Positions 1-9,395 are shown, counted from the first letter of the stretch. The stretch is 64,000 nucleotides of DNA from Brachybacterium epidermidis (GCF_015209585.1 NZ_JADEYR010000002.1:248001-312000); one strand, 5' to 3'. A program made the numbers and translations. Notes: a model not told the origin generated them from the letters alone.

Positions 1-1401
1 GGGCTTGCCCAGCGCGATGTTGTCGGCCACGGTGCCGGAGAACAGGTACGCCTCCTGGGCGACCATCACGATGTTGTCGGTGAGGTCGTGCATGGAGATG
101 TCCCGCAGGTCCACGCCGTCCAGCCGCACCGCGCCCTCGCTGGGATCGTAGAAGCGGGAGATCAGCTTGGCGACCGTGGACTTCCCGGCGCCCGTCTGTC
201 CCACCAGGGCGACGGTCTGGCCCGCGGGGATGTGCAGGTCCAGGGGCTTGAGCACCAGGGGGCCGTCCTCCGTGTACCGGAAGGAGACGCCCTCGAAATC
301 GATGCGGCCGGTGGAGGCCGGTAGCGGCGTGGGCTGGGCGGACTCCTTCACGTGGGGCTGCTCGGCCAGCAGGTTCGCGATCTTCTCCAGCGCCGCGACG
401 GCGGACTGGAAGGCGTTGTAGAAGTTGGCGATCTCGTCGACCGGCTGGAAGAAGCGCCGTGAGTACAGCACCAGTGCCACCAGCACGCCCACCTGCAGGT
501 CACCGGAGAGCACCCGGAAACCACCCACCACCAGCACCGCTGCAATGGTGACGTTGGCCAGGATGCGCAGCGCCGGCTGGTAGATGCCGAACACCTGGAT
601 CGAGCGCATCGACGCATCGCGGTAGTCCTGGGCCAGGCGGTCGAACTCGGCCTGGTTGCGGTCCTGCTTGCGGAAGGCCTTCACGGCGCGGATGCCGCTC
701 ATGGCCTCCACGAAGTGCACGATCAGTCGCGCGGAGTGGGTGCGGATCGCGCGGTACTCCCGGCTGGAGCGGCGCTGGAACCACACGGTGAGCCACACGC
801 CGGGCACCAGCATCAGCAGCATCACCAGGCCGGTCACCCAGTCCATGCCCACGATCAACACGATCGTGAACACCATGGACAGCGAGGAGCCCACCATGAT
901 GTTCACGCCGGAGTCCAGCAGCTCTCGCAGGGCCTCCATGTCGGAGGTCTGGCGGGAGACGATGCGGCCCGAGGTGTAGTGCTCGTGGAACTCGAGATCC
1001 TGCTTCTGGGTGAAGCGGAACACGCGGCGCCGCAGCGTGAGCAGCATCTTCTGCCCCACCACCACGGACTGCCGCACGTACCCGAAGGTGAGCACGCCGC
1101 CGATGAGGGCGGCGGTCATGTGGAGGATCGTGGCCTGCAGCACCTTGGTGCCGTCACCCTCCAGCAGGGCGGGCAGGCCCTCGTCGATGCCCCAGGCGAT
1201 GATCGCGGGCCCGGCCACCACGGCCGCCTGCGCGACCACCACCATCACCGCCATCAGCACGAACTGGGCCTTGACGGGGCGCAACAGCTCCATCAGCAGG
1301 GTGAAGGAGCGCTGCCGGGAGGCCTTGGCCTCGGCGTCGGTCAGGGCCCCCTGGTCGTCACCGTGGTCATCGGGGCGGCGGGCGGTGGCGGTGGCGCTCA
1401 T
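1..1401 (-). CDS. ABC exporter half-transporter, partner A (3' end cut by window)
   Basis: The visible 467 codons encode an N-terminal six-helix exporter membrane domain (about residues 30-320) and the start of a nucleotide-binding domain with Walker A GQTGAGKS near residue 400 and a normal Q-loop (AQEAYLF). The signature and Walker B motifs lie outside the window. The ATG at 1401 overlaps the TGA of the upstream ABC gene (ATGA), so the two are translationally coupled and very likely form one heterodimeric exporter in the cytoplasmic membrane. The substrate cannot be read from sequence; drugs or lipids are typical of this family. The family call is firm and the function is inference. Confidence 0.93.
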   Translation of the reverse strand, partial: MSATATARRPDDHGDDQGALTDAEAKASRQRSFTLLMELLRPVKAQFVLMAVMVVVAQAAVVAGPAIIAWGIDEGLPALLEGDGTKVLQATILHMTAALIGGVLTFGYVRQSVVVGQKMLLTLRRRVFRFTQKQDLEFHEHYTSGRIVSRQTSDMEALRELLDSGVNIMVGSSLSMVFTIVLIVGMDWVTGLVMLLMLVPGVWLTVWFQRRSSREYRAIRTHSARLIVHFVEAMSGIRAVKAFRKQDRNQAEFDRLAQDYRDASMRSIQVFGIYQPALRILANVTIAAVLVVGGFRVLSGDLQVGVLVALVLYSRRFFQPVDEIANFYNAFQSAVAALEKIANLLAEQPHVKESAQPTPLPASTGRIDFEGVSFRYTEDGPLVLKPLDLHIPAGQTVALVGQTGAGKSTVAKLISRFYDPSEGAVRLDGVDLRDISMHDLTDNIVMVAQEAYLFSGTVADNIALGKP

Positions 1402-3227
1402 CGCTTGGACTCCGTCCACAGCCCGCGCAGGTCCAGCTCGCCGGTCATCGTCTCGATGTCACGGTCGCGCCGGGCCTCCTCCTCCTGGTTGGCGATCACC
1501 CAGCGGTAGCGGGGAGAGCTCTCCATCAGCTCGGCATGGGTGCCGACGGCCACCACCGCCCCGTCGTCCAGCAGCGCCACCCGGTCGGCGAGGGCCACGG
1601 TGGAGGTGCGATGGGCGACGATCAGGGTGGTTGTGCCCTTCAGCACCTCCCGCAGGCGACCGGTCACGGTCTCCTCGGTGCGGGTGTCCAGGGCGGAGAG
1701 CGGATCGTCCAGCAGCAGCACGGCGGGTCGGGCCGCGATCGCCCTGGCCAGGGCCAGGCGCTGGCGCTGCCCGCCGGACAGGCTCATCCCCTCTTCGCCG
1801 ATGCGGGTGTCCACACCCTCGGGAAGGTCATGGGCGAAGCCCGCGTCGGCCGTGTCCAGTGCGAGCCGCAGCAGCGCCTCGGACTCCTCCTCGCTGAGAG
1901 AGGCGTCGGCGCCCAGCAGCACGTTCTCCCGCACCGAGTCGGAGAACAGTGTGGCGTCCTCGAAGGCCACGGCGGTGAGGGTGCGCAGTTCGGTCAGGTC
2001 CATGTCGCGCACGTCCACACCGTCGATGCTGATGGAGCCGGCCGTCACGTCGTACAGGCGCGGCACCAGCTGCAGCAGAGTGGACTTGCCGGAGCCGGTC
2101 ACGCCGACCAGGGCCATGGTCTCGCCGGGACGCACCTCGAGATCAACGCCGTCCAGCACGTCCTGGACGTGGTCAGGGGCGTCCGCGTACCGGAAGTGCA
2201 CGCCCTCCATGCGCACCTCGCCGCGGGCATCCGCGGGGTCGACGCGGCGGGGCTGCTCGGGCGAGACGATGGTGTTCTCCTCGTCCATCACTTCGTAGTG
2301 GCGGTCCAGGGCGGTGGTGGCGTTGACGGCCTGGCCGAACAGCATGCCCAGCATCCGCACGGGGCCCACCACCAGGGTGGCGGTGGCGAAGTAGGAGGCC
2401 AGCTGGCCCACGTTCATGTCACCGCGGGCGGTGAGGTGCAGACCGAGGAACAGGGCCACGCCGAGGGCCAGCTCCGGCAGCATGAACATGAACATGTCGA
2501 AGCGGGCGATCGCGGTGGCCTTGCGCACCTCGGTGCGGCGCAGCTCCTCGGCCTGCTCGGTGAAGCCCTCCAGGGCAGAGGGGCCGCGGCCGAAGGCCTT
2601 CAGCACGCGGATGCCCTGCACGGACTGCTCGATGGTGGTGGCCAGGTCGCCGTTCTGGTCCTGCGAGAGGCGGGAGAGCACCGAGTACTCGCGGTGGAAG
2701 CGGTAGGCGATGACGCTGACCGGGATCGCCGCCACGATGAACACCAGCGCCAGCAGCACCGAGGAGCGCATCAGCAGGATCATGCCCACGATGATGGTGA
2801 CGGCGCTGGTCACGGCCATGATCATGCCGAAGGCGATCCAGCGGCGGATGGTGTTGATGTCGCCCATCATGCGCGAGAGCAGCTGGCCGGAGCCCCAGTT
2901 GTCGTGGAAGGACACCGGCATGTGCTGGACCTTCGCGTAGAACCGCACCCGGATCTGCTTCTCGACCGCGGTGGAGGGGGCCACGGCGAACACGCGCCGC
3001 AGGTAGATCAGAGCGGCCTCGAGGACACCCAGGGCCATCACGATCGCGCCGCCGGTCCATACGGTGGCGGCCACGGCGGAGGTCTCCAGGCGGTTGACCA
3101 CGAACTCGAGCACCTGCGGGATCAGCAGAGCCACGATGGAGGCGGTCAGGGCGCTGAGCAGGCCCAGGTAGAGGCGGAAGCGGATGGGACGGACCGTCTG
3201 CCAGAGGCGGCTCATGGTCGCGAACAT
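1398..3227 (-). CDS. ABC exporter half-transporter, partner B (degenerate ATP site)
   Basis: This is a 609-residue permease-ATPase fusion, the usual length for a type IV exporter half. Six transmembrane helices occupy roughly residues 15-310. Walker A GVTGSGKS is near residue 375, followed by signature LSGGQRQR and Walker B LLLDDPLSALD. The catalytic glutamate after Walker B is aspartate and the Q-loop reads FED in place of PQD. This is the known pattern of the degenerate site in heterodimeric exporters such as BmrCD or TM287/288. It is first in a two-gene operon with partner A. A GAGGATC Shine-Dalgarno-like run precedes the ATG. A second ATG four codons in is possible. Confidence 0.93.
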   Translation of the reverse strand: MFATMSRLWQTVRPIRFRLYLGLLSALTASIVALLIPQVLEFVVNRLETSAVAATVWTGGAIVMALGVLEAALIYLRRVFAVAPSTAVEKQIRVRFYAKVQHMPVSFHDNWGSGQLLSRMMGDINTIRRWIAFGMIMAVTSAVTIIVGMILLMRSSVLLALVFIVAAIPVSVIAYRFHREYSVLSRLSQDQNGDLATTIEQSVQGIRVLKAFGRGPSALEGFTEQAEELRRTEVRKATAIARFDMFMFMLPELALGVALFLGLHLTARGDMNVGQLASYFATATLVVGPVRMLGMLFGQAVNATTALDRHYEVMDEENTIVSPEQPRRVDPADARGEVRMEGVHFRYADAPDHVQDVLDGVDLEVRPGETMALVGVTGSGKSTLLQLVPRLYDVTAGSISIDGVDVRDMDLTELRTLTAVAFEDATLFSDSVRENVLLGADASLSEEESEALLRLALDTADAGFAHDLPEGVDTRIGEEGMSLSGGQRQRLALARAIAARPAVLLLDDPLSALDTRTEETVTGRLREVLKGTTTLIVAHRTSTVALADRVALLDDGAVVAVGTHAELMESSPRYRWVIANQEEEARRDRDIETMTGELDLRGLWTESKR

Positions 3228-3490
3228 GGGGGTGAGGGATCCTCGGGGAAAGTAGTGGGGGTGGTCCCGGGGCGGGCGAGGCCGATCGGGGACCGGCCGT
3301 CGGGACGAGAACCCAGCCTAGTCAAAGATCGGATCGATTCACAGGGCTGTCCCGCCTCCCTGTGCCTCGGTGCGCACTCCGATGACGAACGCCGGGACGG
3401 ATCGGTGGTCGAATGCCCGGATTCGTCGTCGGTGCCCCGCAGGCGTCCCGCGGATCGTCAGGGCCGTGACGGAGCAGGCGGGGGGAGAGA

Positions 3491-3892
3491 TCAGTCCTCG
3501 GCCGGCTCCCATTCGCTGTAGGCCGCGTCGGACAGCAGCGCCGACGCCCCGGCGGACACCCCGGCCACGGTGAGCACCGCAGGCCAGGCCCCGATCTTCT
3601 TGGCCAGCGGGTGGGACAGGCCGAAGCCGAGCAGGTAGGTGGCACCCAGTACCGCGGTGGTGGCGGGGCCGCGGCGGGTCAGCCACGTGCGGCCGGCCCA
3701 GATCCCGGCCGCGGCCAGCACCACGCCGCCCAGCGGTCGGATCCCGGTCTCGCGCGCGGTGAGCCAGCCACCGATCAGGCCCACCGCGACCACGGGCGCG
3801 GTGCTCACCTTCTCGGCGGGCTTGAGGGCCACGGTGTTCGGGCCGGTGTGGGGCAGGGACGGGGTGCGGGAGCTGCGTCGCGAGATGTTCAT
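3491..3892 (-). CDS. small hypothetical membrane protein
   Basis: The predicted protein has 133 residues. About 28 polar N-terminal residues are followed by alternating hydrophobic stretches (AVVAVGLIGGWL, GVVLAAAGIWAG, AVLGATYLLGFGL, AVLTVAGVSAGASALL), giving about four short membrane segments, and an acidic tail EWEPAED. The ATG at 3892 was chosen because the membrane protein starts there; the frame stays open upstream, but that extension looks like shadow sequence. It is divergent from the esterase gene. No family is recognised. Confidence 0.6.
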   Translation of the reverse strand: MNISRRSSRTPSLPHTGPNTVALKPAEKVSTAPVVAVGLIGGWLTARETGIRPLGGVVLAAAGIWAGRTWLTRRGPATTAVLGATYLLGFGLSHPLAKKIGAWPAVLTVAGVSAGASALLSDAAYSEWEPAED

Positions 3893-4164
3893 GGTCCGAG
3901 CGTATGTCGCGCGAGAGCCGAGTGTGCTCACTTGCCATACTGGCCATGTCGCCTCTCCCCAAGGCGATGCGTACCGCAGGCCAGGCAAGCCCTCCATGTG
4001 TGCGATCGCGCCGTGGGGGCGCACCACCTGGGGCGCTCCCACCAGCTGCCACCGTGGGGTCACCGCCCAGCTGCGGATGCTTCGTGAGCTCACGGAGGAC
4101 GACGTGTTCAAGCGCCAGGCCGATACCCTCTTCTCCGATTCCTACCTCGCCTGAGGAGCCCACG

Positions 4165-4992
4165 ATGATCCGCATGCGCATGGACCTGTTCGCCGAGTCG
4201 CTCCAGATGAGCACCTCGGCGGTGGTGCTGATGCCGCAGGCCGCCGCCGAGATCGGCATGAACGGCACCGATGCGCCCGGGGCGGGGGCGGGGGTCACGT
4301 CAGGGCCCGGCGGGCGTGACCGCGACGGCGGTGCCTCGGACGGGGTGCCGGTGCTGTACCTGCTGCACGGCCTCAGTGGCGACTGCACCAGCTGGGAGCG
4401 CCGCACCTCGATCGAGCGCTACGCCGGCGAGAAGGGCATCGCCGTGGTGATGCCGGAGGTGCGCCGCTCCTTCTACACCGACGAGGCCGTGGGCGAGAAG
4501 TACTGGACCTGGGTGGCCGACGAGCTGCCGCAGCTCATCGCGCGCACCTTTCGTGTCTCCACCGCCAGGGAGGACACCTTCGTGGCGGGCCTGTCGATGG
4601 GCGGCTTCGGGGCGTTCAAGCTGGCGCTGAACCGGCCGGGGCAGTTCGCTGCTGCCGCGAGTCTGTCCGGGGTGATGGACCTGGCGGGCCTGGACCTGTC
4701 CGAGCACGCGGGCAGCATGGCCCGGCGCATCTGGGATGGCCGCGACATCGCCGGCACCGAGGACGACCTGCTGGGGCTGCTGCGTGCTGCCCACCCCGGG
4801 CACATACCGCCGCTGTTTCTGGATTGCGGGACCGAGGACTCGCTGGTGGATGGCAACCGGAAGTTCATCGCGCTCGCCGGGGAACGCGGTCACGACCTCA
4901 CCTCGCGCCTGCGGCCCGGTGCGCACACCTGGGATTTCTGGGACGAGGGCATCCGCGACGTACTGGACTGGCTGCCCACCCGCGCCCGGTGA
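4165..4992 (+). CDS. esterase, tributyrin esterase (EstA)/esterase D family
   Basis: This 275-residue alpha/beta hydrolase resembles EstA/S-formylglutathione hydrolase-type esterases (Pfam Esterase). The conserved opening MRMDLFAESLQMSTS is followed by a family oxyanion stretch YLLHGLSGDCTSW. The nucleophile elbow GLSMGG carries Ser144. An acid (CGTEDSLVD) and a histidine (GAHTWDFW) complete a plausible triad. A low-complexity Gly/Asp insert around residues 35-55 is unusual. There is no signal peptide, so it is probably cytosolic and cleaves short acyl esters. The ATG at 4165 has GAGGA upstream at 4153-4157; the frame is open further upstream but lacks family similarity there. Confidence 0.88.
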   Translation: MIRMRMDLFAESLQMSTSAVVLMPQAAAEIGMNGTDAPGAGAGVTSGPGGRDRDGGASDGVPVLYLLHGLSGDCTSWERRTSIERYAGEKGIAVVMPEVRRSFYTDEAVGEKYWTWVADELPQLIARTFRVSTAREDTFVAGLSMGGFGAFKLALNRPGQFAAAASLSGVMDLAGLDLSEHAGSMARRIWDGRDIAGTEDDLLGLLRAAHPGHIPPLFLDCGTEDSLVDGNRKFIALAGERGHDLTSRLRPGAHTWDFWDEGIRDVLDWLPTRAR

Positions 4993-5108
4993 ACCGCCAC
5001 CCCGCCCTGTGGATCGCCGCCCATCCTCGTCGACCGCCTGCCCCACCTCGACCCTCGCCCATCGGCTGCGGACCGAACACATCCGGTGCTGCGGGCCGCT
5101 GCCGTCTG

Positions 5109-5114
5109 TACGAT
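5109..5114 (+). promoter_or_regulatory. -10 hexamer for a probably leaderless AAA ATPase transcript
   Basis: TACGAT ends 6 nt before the ATG at 5121 and no Shine-Dalgarno is visible, so transcription would begin at or next to the start codon. Inferred from spacing only. Confidence 0.45.
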
Positions 5115-5120
5115 GAGCAC

Positions 5121-6554
5121 ATGACCAGGAACGACGCTCAGGCAACTCCGCTCAGCCCCGACCTCACGCAGCTGCTGCACACCCTCAACGAAGTGGTGGA
5201 GCTGGCACAGCAGGCGGATCGTCGACCGCAGACCGAGCGGATGTCGGTCGTCGTCCCCGCACACCTCGGCGAGACGTGGACCGCGGCACCGGAGGAAACG
5301 TTCCGCTTCGCCGCCGTGCGGGCCGACGAGGTGTGGGCCGCCGTCTCGGCACTTCTGGACCTCGAGGGCGATGACGCCGCCGTATGGGGACTGGGCGACG
5401 AGAACGGGGGCGGTCTGAGCTCCCTGCGCAGCCTGGTCCATGCCGATTTCACGTACCCGAGCTTCCCGCTGACGGGCCCCACCTACACCACCCTGACCTT
5501 TCCGGGCGGGTCCGTCGTGCGCACGCCCATCGTCGCCGTCGCCCTCGCCATGCGGGACGGTGCCCCGCAGGCGATCCTGTTCTCGGCGGCCCAGGACCAG
5601 GAGCGCGGGATCCTCACGGTGCTGGGCGACGGGGCCGACGCCACACTCGCCGCGGTCCGCGAGGCGATGGCCGCGAGCTCGCTGCTCTCCGGCCAGGTGG
5701 TGGAGCTGCACCTCGACTTCGACGACATCCATGGCACGCACTCCGCACTCACGCTGCTGCCGCGCCCCGAGGTCACGACCGACCAGATCGTCCTGCCCGA
5801 GGGACTCCTGGAGCGGGTCACCGACCACGTGCACGGCATCCACGACGCGGCCTCCACCCTGCGAGAGGCCGGTCAGCACCTGCGCCGCGGCGTGCTGCTG
5901 TACGGACCGCCCGGAACCGGCAAGACCCTCATGATCAGGCATCTCATGTCCCGCCCGGACGTGACCGCGGTCGTGCTGCGCACCCTGGAGAACGGGCAGA
6001 TGCGGGCCGCGATGGAACTGGCCCGCTCCGCGCAGCCGGCACTGCTGGTGGTCGAGGACACCGACCTGCTGCTGGGCGAGGGTCCCCACGGCTTCGAAAT
6101 GCATGCCCTGCTGGAGGAGCTGGACGGCCTGGGCGCGGACGCGGACATCGCGGTGGTGCTGAGCACGAACGACCCCGCCGCGCTGCTGCCGTCCCTGAAC
6201 CATCGGCCCGGCCGCATCGACCTGCAGGTCGAGGTGCCCCTGCCGGACGTCGAGGCCCGCGAGAAGCTGTTCGCCCTCTACGGTGCACCGCTGGACCTGC
6301 CGTCGGCGGACCTGCTGGCCGCCGCGGAAGCCACCGATGGTGCCAGCGGTGCATGGATCCGCGAGGTGGTGCGCCGCGAGGTGCTCGCTGCGGCCCGGGA
6401 CCACCGGGACCCGTCCGGTGCCGGGCTGCTGGAGTGCATCGCCGGGATGCGCCGCGATGACGAGGCCGTGCTGTCCTCGGTGCGCGGTGCCGCCGACCAT
6501 CTCGACGATGACGCGGACGAGGACGGTTTCGACGAGGGTGAGGGCTACCGGTAG
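5121..6554 (+). CDS. AAA-family ATPase
   Basis: The 477-residue protein has an unrecognised N-terminal domain (about 1-235) and one AAA module. Walker A GPPGTGKT lies near residues 261-268. Walker B is LLVVEDTD near 307-314, with an ED in place of the common DE. Sensor-1 is VVLSTND, and the arginine-finger region is NHRPGRIDL, as in CDC48/FtsH-type AAA proteins. The C-terminus is strongly acidic (DDDADEDGFDEGEGY). No membrane segment is seen, so a cytosolic unfoldase or remodelling role is likely, but no substrate is evident. It stands alone between an esterase and convergent small genes. Confidence 0.85.
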   Translation: MTRNDAQATPLSPDLTQLLHTLNEVVELAQQADRRPQTERMSVVVPAHLGETWTAAPEETFRFAAVRADEVWAAVSALLDLEGDDAAVWGLGDENGGGLSSLRSLVHADFTYPSFPLTGPTYTTLTFPGGSVVRTPIVAVALAMRDGAPQAILFSAAQDQERGILTVLGDGADATLAAVREAMAASSLLSGQVVELHLDFDDIHGTHSALTLLPRPEVTTDQIVLPEGLLERVTDHVHGIHDAASTLREAGQHLRRGVLLYGPPGTGKTLMIRHLMSRPDVTAVVLRTLENGQMRAAMELARSAQPALLVVEDTDLLLGEGPHGFEMHALLEELDGLGADADIAVVLSTNDPAALLPSLNHRPGRIDLQVEVPLPDVEAREKLFALYGAPLDLPSADLLAAAEATDGASGAWIREVVRREVLAAARDHRDPSGAGLLECIAGMRRDDEAVLSSVRGAADHLDDDADEDGFDEGEGYR

Positions 6555-6568
6555 AGCGTGCCTGGCGC

Positions 6569-6949
6569 TCAGCCGCCCAGGAGGGCCAGTGCCAGCAGCA
6601 GTGCGTAGAACATTGCTTCGCCGATCAGTCCGGCCACGCCGGGTGGGCTGAGCAGGCGGGCCTGCTTCTTCGTCTGCTCTGCGGGAGGGGCGGTGCTCGA
6701 CGCCCGCCAGGACGCCACTGCGATGCCGCTGAGCAGGGCAAGGGCCAGCAGCCACACCGCCCACCACAGCGAGGAGTCCACCAGGCCCACCAGGCCCATG
6801 ATCCCGATCAGGGTCGCGCAGGAGAGGCCCTCGGAGAGGATTCGTCGCGGATGGTGGTGGTAGCGCCACAGGCGGTAGGCGGCGCTGAGGATCATGATCC
6901 CGACGACGATCGGGACCAGGAGCGGGGCCAGTTCGCGGAGGGTGTTCAC
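6569..6949 (-). CDS. small hypothetical membrane protein
   Basis: The protein has 126 residues and about four hydrophobic segments (LLVPIVVGIMILSAAY, ATLIGIMGLVGLV, WWAVWLLALALLSGIAVA, GEAMFYALLLALALL). The start is a GTG at 6949 whose last two bases lie in the TGA of the serine hydrolase gene (GTGA overlap), so it is the third member of the regulator-hydrolase operon. The family is not recognised. A role alongside the hydrolase is only a guess from coupling. Confidence 0.6.
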   Translation of the reverse strand: MNTLRELAPLLVPIVVGIMILSAAYRLWRYHHHPRRILSEGLSCATLIGIMGLVGLVDSSLWWAVWLLALALLSGIAVASWRASSTAPPAEQTKKQARLLSPPGVAGLIGEAMFYALLLALALLGG

Positions 6950-8073
6950 AGCTCCACCGCCCCGGTGAGGACCTGGAGGGCGATCGCATCGAGAGATCGC
7001 GCGGTGTCGCTCAGCATGACGATCCCCCGACCGGTCCCCTCGTGCCAGCCGACGAATGACGCGTAGCCGCTGGTCATGCCGTTGTGCCAGATCGTGGGAT
7101 CTCGCTCGTCGATGGGGTCGTGCATCCAGTTCACGGCCACGCTGCGGCCGTCGTCGGGCCCTTCATGCAGCAGATGCCGGGAGAAGTCACCTCCCGGTCC
7201 GCTTCCGTCCATCACCGCCTGCATGTAGAGCGCCATGTCGGCCCCCGTGGACCAGATGCCGCCGGCCGGTGCCGCGCCGTTCATGGTCCACGGCGCGGCC
7301 TTGAGACCTGCCCTGGTGTGCCCACGATGCGCGTCCTGGTGGAGTTTCCCCGGCAGGATCGGCGCGTACGTACTGGTCAGGCCCAAAGGTTCGGCCACGC
7401 GCTCGGCCAGCAGCTGCTCGTACGGGATACCGGCAGCCTTCGCCACCAGCTGCCCTTCGAGGGCCACCCCGTGGTTGGAGTAGGACATCTCACCGCGGCC
7501 GGTGGGGGAGACCGCGAGGGCGTCGGCGATGACCTGCTCGGCGCCCCGGGCGCTGTAGGGGTCGTGGCGCAGGAAGCTGGATGCGAAAAATCGGGGCAGC
7601 CAGCGGGTGGCGACCGAGGGGATACCTGCTGTGTGGGACGCGAGCTCGGCGAGGGACACGTCGGCGATGTCGCTGCCGTCGGCCTGGGAGCCCAGCACGT
7701 CCGCCACGGTGGTCTCGTAGGTCACTTCGCCGCGGTCCACCGCGTCGGCCAGCAGGGCACCGGTGAATGTCTTGGAGACCGAGCCGATCTCGAAGCGTCG
7801 CTCCGGGTCGGCGCCGAAGCCGGCGAAACGGGGCTCGGAGCCGGGCTCCAGCAGGACGATCGAAACGGCGCGATGCCCGTCGAGGTGCTCGGCGAGGGCG
7901 GAGGTGATCTGCTCGTCCCCGGGGCTCGCCGAGGCCGGCGGGGCGGGGTGCGGTGAGGGCGGTCATGCCCAGCAGCGTGCCGGCTGCGGGATGCCGGCCG
8001 CCAGCACGGTGCGGCGGGGGACGGGGCCGGGCTCGTCGGTGTCATGACGATCGTGTCCATCGGACATGCTCAT
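6946..8073 (-). pseudogene. serine hydrolase of the beta-lactamase/D-Ala-D-Ala carboxypeptidase type, 5' end frameshifted
   Basis: The main frame (from about 7935 down to 6946) encodes a class C beta-lactamase-like hydrolase with catalytic SVSK and a YSN motif (MSYSNHG). The natural start is the ATG at 8073, in ATGA overlap with the regulator. That frame begins with a twin-arginine-like leader (PRRTVLAAGIP) and then hits TGA at 7963-7965. Restoring one base near 7988 and removing one near 7935 would give a continuous leader (AAGTLLGMTALTAPRPASASP) joined to the mature domain. These are two compensating single-base indels about 55 bp apart. Either the gene is inactivated or these are assembly errors. 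Translation from an internal ATG at 7740 would lose the catalytic Ser. Confidence 0.75.
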
Positions 8074-8669
8074 ACCTTCTCGAGTGCGGTGATGATGGTC
8101 AGCAGGGGGATGATCCGGGAGACGGGGATGGTCCAGGTGCCGCGGCGCGGGGACGCCACCCAGCCGCCGTTCTGGAGCGCGGAGAGGTGGTGGTAGGCCA
8201 CACCCGTCGAGGCCAGGTCCAGTTCGTCGACCAGCTGCGCGACGGTGTGCTCGGCATCCAGCAGGCGACGCAGGATCGTCAGGCGCAGCGGATGCCCCAG
8301 CGCGGTGACCGCCTCGGCGTGCTCGGCCCAGTCGGCCTCCAGCAGGTGCTCGGTGGTGCGGCCCCACTGGTAGTCGACGTGCCCCATGCCCACGTCGACG
8401 CTTCCCGCGTAGGTGACGCCACCGGGGGCAGGGACGCGGGCCTGCTGGCCGCGCAGGGCCCAGAACGGGTCCTCGTCGGCAGGGGACGCCGGCGTGGTCG
8501 AGGCCGCACGAGCGCCGGGGGCCGGCGCAGGCTGGGGGCCATCGGGTCCGGATGGGCCGGGCACGGCGTCGGCCCCCGCCGCCGACAAGAGCGCGGCTAC
8601 CTGCTGCTCGAGCCGGGCCACGCGTGAGGCGAGGTCCTCGACCGCGGTCGGGGTCTGCTCACCGCTCAT
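8070..8669 (-). CDS. ArsR-like winged-helix regulator with N-terminal coiled coil
   Basis: The protein has 199 residues. A short coiled coil (ASRVARLEQQVAALLSAAG, about residues 17-35) is followed by an Ala/Pro linker. The C-terminal half is a winged helix of ArsR type, with HPLRLTILRRLL and VAYHHLSALQNGGWV as the recognition part. No metal-binding cysteines are present, so the signal is unknown. The ATG at 8669 has a strong GGGAGGTGGG Shine-Dalgarno. It overlaps the hydrolase gene by ATGA and probably controls that operon and itself. Confidence 0.8.
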   Translation of the reverse strand: MSGEQTPTAVEDLASRVARLEQQVAALLSAAGADAVPGPSGPDGPQPAPAPGARAASTTPASPADEDPFWALRGQQARVPAPGGVTYAGSVDVGMGHVDYQWGRTTEHLLEADWAEHAEAVTALGHPLRLTILRRLLDAEHTVAQLVDELDLASTGVAYHHLSALQNGGWVASPRRGTWTIPVSRIIPLLTIITALEKV

Positions 8670-8713
8670 GTCCCACCTCCCGGAGCGACGGCATGCATCG
8701 CACCCACCCTGGA

Positions 8714-8737
8714 TTACGTTTCTACGGAAAACCGTAA
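8714..8737. promoter_or_regulatory. candidate operator upstream of the ArsR-like regulator
   Basis: The 24-bp stretch begins TTACG and ends CGTAA, with partial symmetry inside (TACGG and CCGTA). It lies about 45 bp upstream of the regulator start, in an AT-richer pocket. The position fits autoregulation. The symmetry is imperfect, so this is tentative. Confidence 0.4.
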
Positions 8738-8822
8738 CACCACGGTCATCCAGTGCATAGAGTGTGGATGTGATGGCTTGGTGGCGGGTTTCTGGGATCA
8801 CTCAGTGGCGGTGCAGGCGCGG

Positions 8823-9395
8823 TCAGGTGTCGGCCGTGGTGCGGCGCAGCTCGCGGTAGATGGTGGTGCGGGAGACGTTGAACAGCTCGGCGAGCTCGGC
8901 TTGGGTGTGTTCGCCGGCCGTGTACAACGTCAGCAGGTGCTTGTGCTGAGAGGGCGAGAGCTTGGGCTTCTTGCCTTTGAGTTTGCCCTTGGATCTGGCG
9001 ATGGCCATGCCCTCGCGGGTGCGTAGGCGGATGAGGTCGGCCTCGAATTCGGCCACCATGCCGAGCACGTTGAAGAGCAGCCGGCCGACGGCGTCGTTGG
9101 GGTCGTAGACGCTGCCGCCGAGGCTGAGTGCGACTCCCTTGATGGTGAGCTCGTCGGCGATGTCCCTCGCGTCCGGGAGCGAGCGGGCCAGCCGGTCGAG
9201 CTTGGTCACCACCAGGGTGTCGCCCTCCCGGGTCGCGGCCAGTGCCTCGCGCAGCCCGGGCCGGGCGCGGTTCGTTCCCGTTAGGCCGTGGTCGAAGTAG
9301 ATGTCCTTTTTCTCGACTCCAAGGCGCTCGAGTGCTTCCTGTTGGGCGGAAAGGTCTCGCTCGAGAGTCGAGACGCGCGCGTAGCCAACATGCAT
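8823..9395 (-). CDS. serine recombinase (resolvase/invertase family)
   Basis: This complete 190-residue small serine recombinase matches the Tn3 resolvase/Hin invertase length. The catalytic domain starts GYARVST with nucleophile Ser9. It continues through the LDRLARS active-site region and a long E-helix (FEADLIRLRTREGMA). A C-terminal helix-turn-helix (HTQAELAELFNVSRTTIYREL) follows. It would cut and rejoin DNA at a short paired site. No matching res or inversion site was identified. The IS3 element lies 65 bp upstream and may have separated it from its original neighbour. Confidence 0.93.
   Translation of the reverse strand: MHVGYARVSTLERDLSAQQEALERLGVEKKDIYFDHGLTGTNRARPGLREALAATREGDTLVVTKLDRLARSLPDARDIADELTIKGVALSLGGSVYDPNDAVGRLLFNVLGMVAEFEADLIRLRTREGMAIARSKGKLKGKKPKLSPSQHKHLLTLYTAGEHTQAELAELFNVSRTTIYRELRRTTADT

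Noticed and set aside
3893-4164. + strand frame ending in LRELTEDDVFKRQADTLF before the esterase
   Set aside because: No start with a ribosome site and no family; taken as the divergent promoter region, although its end looks somewhat protein-like.
4890-6989. 699-codon antisense frame over the AAA ATPase
   Set aside because: Composition is that of a shadow frame; the + strand carries Walker A/B and sensor motifs.
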